64,000 nt of DNA. Source: Undibacterium paludis (GTDB taxonomy: Bacteria > Pseudomonadota > Gammaproteobacteria > Burkholderiales > Burkholderiaceae_D). Numbering within the stretch: position 1 is the stretch's first letter; each line of letters begins with the position of its first letter. Positions 61,529 through 64,000 of this stretch are shown one piece after another. A program made the translations under genes and the position numbers. The notes beneath the pieces were generated by a model, which was not told the origin of the DNA, ran no database searches, and was given only the letters and a program-made list of their open reading frames with translations. The stretch spans positions 124,001 through 188,000 of the forward strand of contig NZ_JAKZHX010000002.1 in assembly GCF_022568815.1 (NCBI RefSeq), given 5' to 3'.

Positions 61529-61536
61529 TGGATAGC

Positions 61537-62316
61537 TCAATGGGCAAATTTGAACAGCGTAAAGAAATTTTCTGTCGTTTTTTCCTGTACTTCCTTGACG
61601 GATATGCCTTTCAGATCAGCCAGAAATTCGCCGACATGCCTGACAAAACCAGGCTCATTGGTTTTGCCGCGATGCGGTGAAGGCGCCAGGTAAGGGGAAT
61701 CAGTTTCTATCAGTATGCGTTCCAGAGGCAGGGCTTTGGCTACTGCCTGCAATTCTTTGGCGCTTTTAAAAGTCAGTATGCCTGAGAAGGAAATATAGAA
61801 CCCCAGCTCTACCGCCGCTTGTGCCACTTCCAGTGATTCGGTAAAGCAGTGCATGACACCGGCAACACCGCCTTGCTGTATACCTGCCCCCTCTTCCTGC
61901 AAAATCCTTATCGTGTCTTCTGCAGCAGCCCTGGTATGAATGATCAGAGGTTTGCGGCACAGGCGTGATGCGCGGATATGCTGTCTGAAGCGCTCACGCT
62001 GCCATTCCAGGTCACCTTTGAGACGGAAATAATCAAGGCCGGTTTCACCAATGGCAATAATTTTGTCATGATCTGCCAATGCGACCAATTGTTCCGCTGT
62101 AGGTTCTGGTGTATCGGCATAATCCGGATGCACGCCGACAGAGGCATAGATATGCGGATATTGTTCAGCCAGGGCCAGCACCTGGGGGAAATCAGGCAGG
62201 TCAACGGATACGCACAGAGCATGCGTTACACCGTTTTCTTCCATCTTGGCAAGAATATCCGGCATGCGCTCAGCCAGCTCCGGGAAATTAATATGGCAAT
62301 GAGAATCAACGTACAT
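61537..62316 (-). CDS. TatD-family metal-dependent deoxyribonuclease
   Basis: This is a 259-residue TIM-barrel hydrolase. YVDSHCHINFPEL supplies the first metal histidines, GETGLDYFR the bridging Glu, IIHTRAAAEDT and GVMHCFTESLE further histidines, and LIETDSPYLAPSPHRGKTNE the late Asp. TatD/YcfH proteins are exo/endo-deoxyribonucleases or act on D-amino-acyl-tRNA-like substrates. It lies downstream of lpxB with a 75-base gap and immediately upstream of the ankyrin gene. Confidence 0.95.
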   Translation of the reverse strand: MYVDSHCHINFPELAERMPDILAKMEENGVTHALCVSVDLPDFPQVLALAEQYPHIYASVGVHPDYADTPEPTAEQLVALADHDKIIAIGETGLDYFRLKGDLEWQRERFRQHIRASRLCRKPLIIHTRAAAEDTIRILQEEGAGIQQGGVAGVMHCFTESLEVAQAAVELGFYISFSGILTFKSAKELQAVAKALPLERILIETDSPYLAPSPHRGKTNEPGFVRHVGEFLADLKGISVKEVQEKTTENFFTLFKFAH

Positions 62317-62391
62317 GCTTGCACTACTTTTCGAGGTAAACGGTCTTTTGCCAACAAAGACGAATGGATAAAGACAGGGACAGTTTTCAGT

Positions 62392-63546
62392 TCAGGATGC
62401 TGAAATCAATTGTAATACGGCTTGCGCCGAGACGTTGGCAGTGTCACGCAACAGCGAATGATGCATGTCGACAAAGCGTTGCTTCAGACTGTTTTGCAAG
62501 GTGCTGTCATTCAACTGCTGCCAGATCACATCGGCCATCACTCCAGGTTTGGCTGCCGATTGCAAAAATTCAGGCACCAGAAACTCACGCGCAAGGATAT
62601 TTGGCAAGCCTATCCAGGGCTGGTAGCCCATATGGCGTAATATTTGCCACGAGGCTTCCATCATCTTGTAGGCAATGACCATGGGCTTCTTGAACAGGGC
62701 GACTTCCAGTGATGCCGTGCCCGATGCGACCAGTACGGTGTCCGCTGCAGCTATCGCCGTATGCGAGCGCCCGTCTATCAGCAATACTGGCACATTATCA
62801 AGCTTTGCATCGACCACCAGCTTGATATAGTAACTGCGCTGCTTGTCGCCGGCCATGGGTACCACGATCTGCAATTGCGGATCACGCTGACACAGGATTT
62901 TTGCAGTCTGGATAAAGGCTTCAGTGTTGTATTTGATTTCAGACAGACGGCTGCCCGGCAGTATGGTCACTACCCGCGACGATTTATCGAGACCTAATTC
63001 ATCTCTGGCCGCTGCCATGTCCGGTTCCATAGGGATGACTTGCGCCAATGGGTGGCCTACATAAGTGACGGGTATGCCTGCCTGCCGGTAAATTTCTTCT
63101 TCAAATGGAAAGACCACCAGCATGTGCGATACTGCCTCGGCAATTTTCTTGATGCGGCCGCGACGCCAGGCCCAAATGGAGGGGCTGATGTAATGCATAG
63201 TGGGAATACCCGCCTGCTTGAGCTGGATTTCCAGGTCAAGATTGAAGTCAGGAGCATCCACGCCGATGAAAACATCGGGACGTTCATTGAGCAGATGTTG
63301 CTTCAGCTTGTTGCGTATGCCGCTGATTTCACGATAATGCGCAAGCACTTCAAACAAGCCACGGACAGACAGCTTGTCCATGGGCCAGTCGTTGACAAAG
63401 CCGTGCTCAGCCATGCGTGGACCACCTATGCCATGCATCAGCGCATCTGGCAGACGGGGGCGCAAGCCGGACAGCATGCGCGCGGCCAGCATGTCGCCGG
63501 AAGTTTCACCGGCGACCATGGAGATGATGGGGCGATTAGCTGTCAC
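62392..63546 (-). CDS. lpxB: Lipid-A-disaccharide synthase
   Basis: This is a 384-residue peripheral membrane GT19 glycosyltransferase. It joins UDP-2,3-diacylglucosamine and lipid X to make the lipid A disaccharide. MVAGETSGDMLAARMLSGLR, GVDAPDFNLDLE, YISPSIWAWRRGRIKKI, PFEEEIYRQAGIPVTYVGHP and ILPGSRLSEI are hallmark LpxB segments. It directly follows lpxA with a nine-base gap, the usual order. Confidence 0.97.
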   Translation of the reverse strand: MTANRPIISMVAGETSGDMLAARMLSGLRPRLPDALMHGIGGPRMAEHGFVNDWPMDKLSVRGLFEVLAHYREISGIRNKLKQHLLNERPDVFIGVDAPDFNLDLEIQLKQAGIPTMHYISPSIWAWRRGRIKKIAEAVSHMLVVFPFEEEIYRQAGIPVTYVGHPLAQVIPMEPDMAAARDELGLDKSSRVVTILPGSRLSEIKYNTEAFIQTAKILCQRDPQLQIVVPMAGDKQRSYYIKLVVDAKLDNVPVLLIDGRSHTAIAAADTVLVASGTASLEVALFKKPMVIAYKMMEASWQILRHMGYQPWIGLPNILAREFLVPEFLQSAAKPGVMADVIWQQLNDSTLQNSLKQRFVDMHHSLLRDTANVSAQAVLQLISAS

Positions 63547-63555
63547 GCGCTGTCC

Positions 63556-64000
63556 TTAGCGGGCAATGCCGCGTGCAGAAGTATCGAGGAAATTACGCAT
63601 CAGCCTGACTTGGGCAGCAGCATCAGCATCGAGCTCTGCTGCATGCTGATCCAGGGCCGTCTTGGCTTCGTCCAGGGTCAAACCAGACTTGTAAATCAAT
63701 TTGTAAGACTGGCGGATGGCATTCAACTGTTCACGGCTGAAACCACGGCGTTTCAATCCTTCCAGATTCGCACCGTGAGCCTGGGCCGGATTGCCTGATA
63801 CCAGCACAAACGGAGGCACATCCTGAGTCAGGCTGGTGTTCATGCCAACAAAGGCATGCGGGCCTATCTTGCAAAATTGATGAACCGCAGAGAAGCCGCT
63901 CATGATCACCCAGTCCCCTACTTCCACATGACCTGCCAGCGCGGCATTGTTGGAAAAAACCGTGTGATTACCCACCGTACAATCATGGGCAACATGCACG
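63556..64000 (-). CDS. lpxA: UDP-N-acetylglucosamine acyltransferase, C-terminal part (5' end outside window)
   Basis: The window cuts this gene. The 148 visible codons begin in the hexapeptide beta-helix at VHVAHDCTVGNHTVFSNNAA, which includes the catalytic histidine of the HVAHD motif. They continue with LAGHVEVGDWVIMSG, VHQFCKIGPHAFVG, and the helical C-terminal domain (LEGLKRRGFSREQLNAIRQS). LpxA performs the first acylation of lipid A synthesis. Together with lpxB it marks the usual lpxD-fabZ-lpxA-lpxB block. Confidence 0.97.
   Translation of the reverse strand, partial: VHVAHDCTVGNHTVFSNNAALAGHVEVGDWVIMSGFSAVHQFCKIGPHAFVGMNTSLTQDVPPFVLVSGNPAQAHGANLEGLKRRGFSREQLNAIRQSYKLIYKSGLTLDEAKTALDQHAAELDADAAAQVRLMRNFLDTSARGIAR

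Overview
The window looks like a piece of a betaproteobacterial chromosome, most likely Burkholderiales and plausibly an Oxalobacteraceae member such as Undibacterium or a relative. This is inferred from gene content: lpxA-lpxB order, an imuA-imuB-dnaE2 mutasome, fused ABC permeases with an AAA-associated ATPase, and TonB-dependent glycan uptake. Base composition is close to 50% GC, with AT-rich gaps. No 16S rRNA is present.

Layout. 0-3.8 kb: housekeeping and small genes (TPR tail, YdiL-like HTH, old-yellow-enzyme reductase, Nudix hydrolase, MtfA-type peptidase). 3.8-5.9 kb: a hairpin-rich stretch without a convincing long gene, a boxA-like site, small ORFs, a tRNA-Cys of unusual sequence and an HNH endonuclease. 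6.1-14.4 kb: a hybrid sensor kinase, a three-gene methyltransferase/sulfotransferase/arginase-fold operon, and a periplasmic-binding-protein plus hybrid kinase pair. 14.4-17.1 kb: gene decay (SDR and MASE1-PAS kinase pseudogenes) around a DUF2306-like membrane protein.

17.6-39.9 kb is the central theme: a locus fitted to degrading high-mannose N-glycans. It encodes an FHS-type sugar transporter, a LacI regulator, a mannose isomerase-like AGE enzyme, a fructokinase, GH47 and GH92 alpha-mannosidases, and, on the opposite strand, GH31 alpha-glucosidase, GH2 beta-mannosidase and GH20 hexosaminidase. A TonB-dependent receptor and a flavin-dependent halogenase-like protein follow. The five hydrolases carry export signals. 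The inferred flow is outer-membrane uptake, periplasmic trimming to monosaccharides, import, then mannose to fructose to fructose-6-phosphate.

40-42.6 kb holds decayed IS630 and IS3 pieces, a YjdM (PhnA) protein and a ribbon-helix-helix protein. 42.6-51.8 kb has a TetR regulator with a perfect palindrome at its start and a second methionine aminopeptidase, a SprT-like protein behind another perfect palindrome, a GNAT enzyme, a 1347-residue Pls/PosA-type one-module peptide synthetase, and a divergent HxlR/SnoaL-like pair with a clear inverted-repeat operator. 51.9-57.4 kb is the SOS mutagenesis cassette with two LexA-box-like sites. 57.4-64 kb (minus strand) carries an ABC transporter, an ankyrin protein, a TatD nuclease, LpxB and the cut end of LpxA.

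All assignments come from reading motifs and comparing with remembered families. No database search was run.
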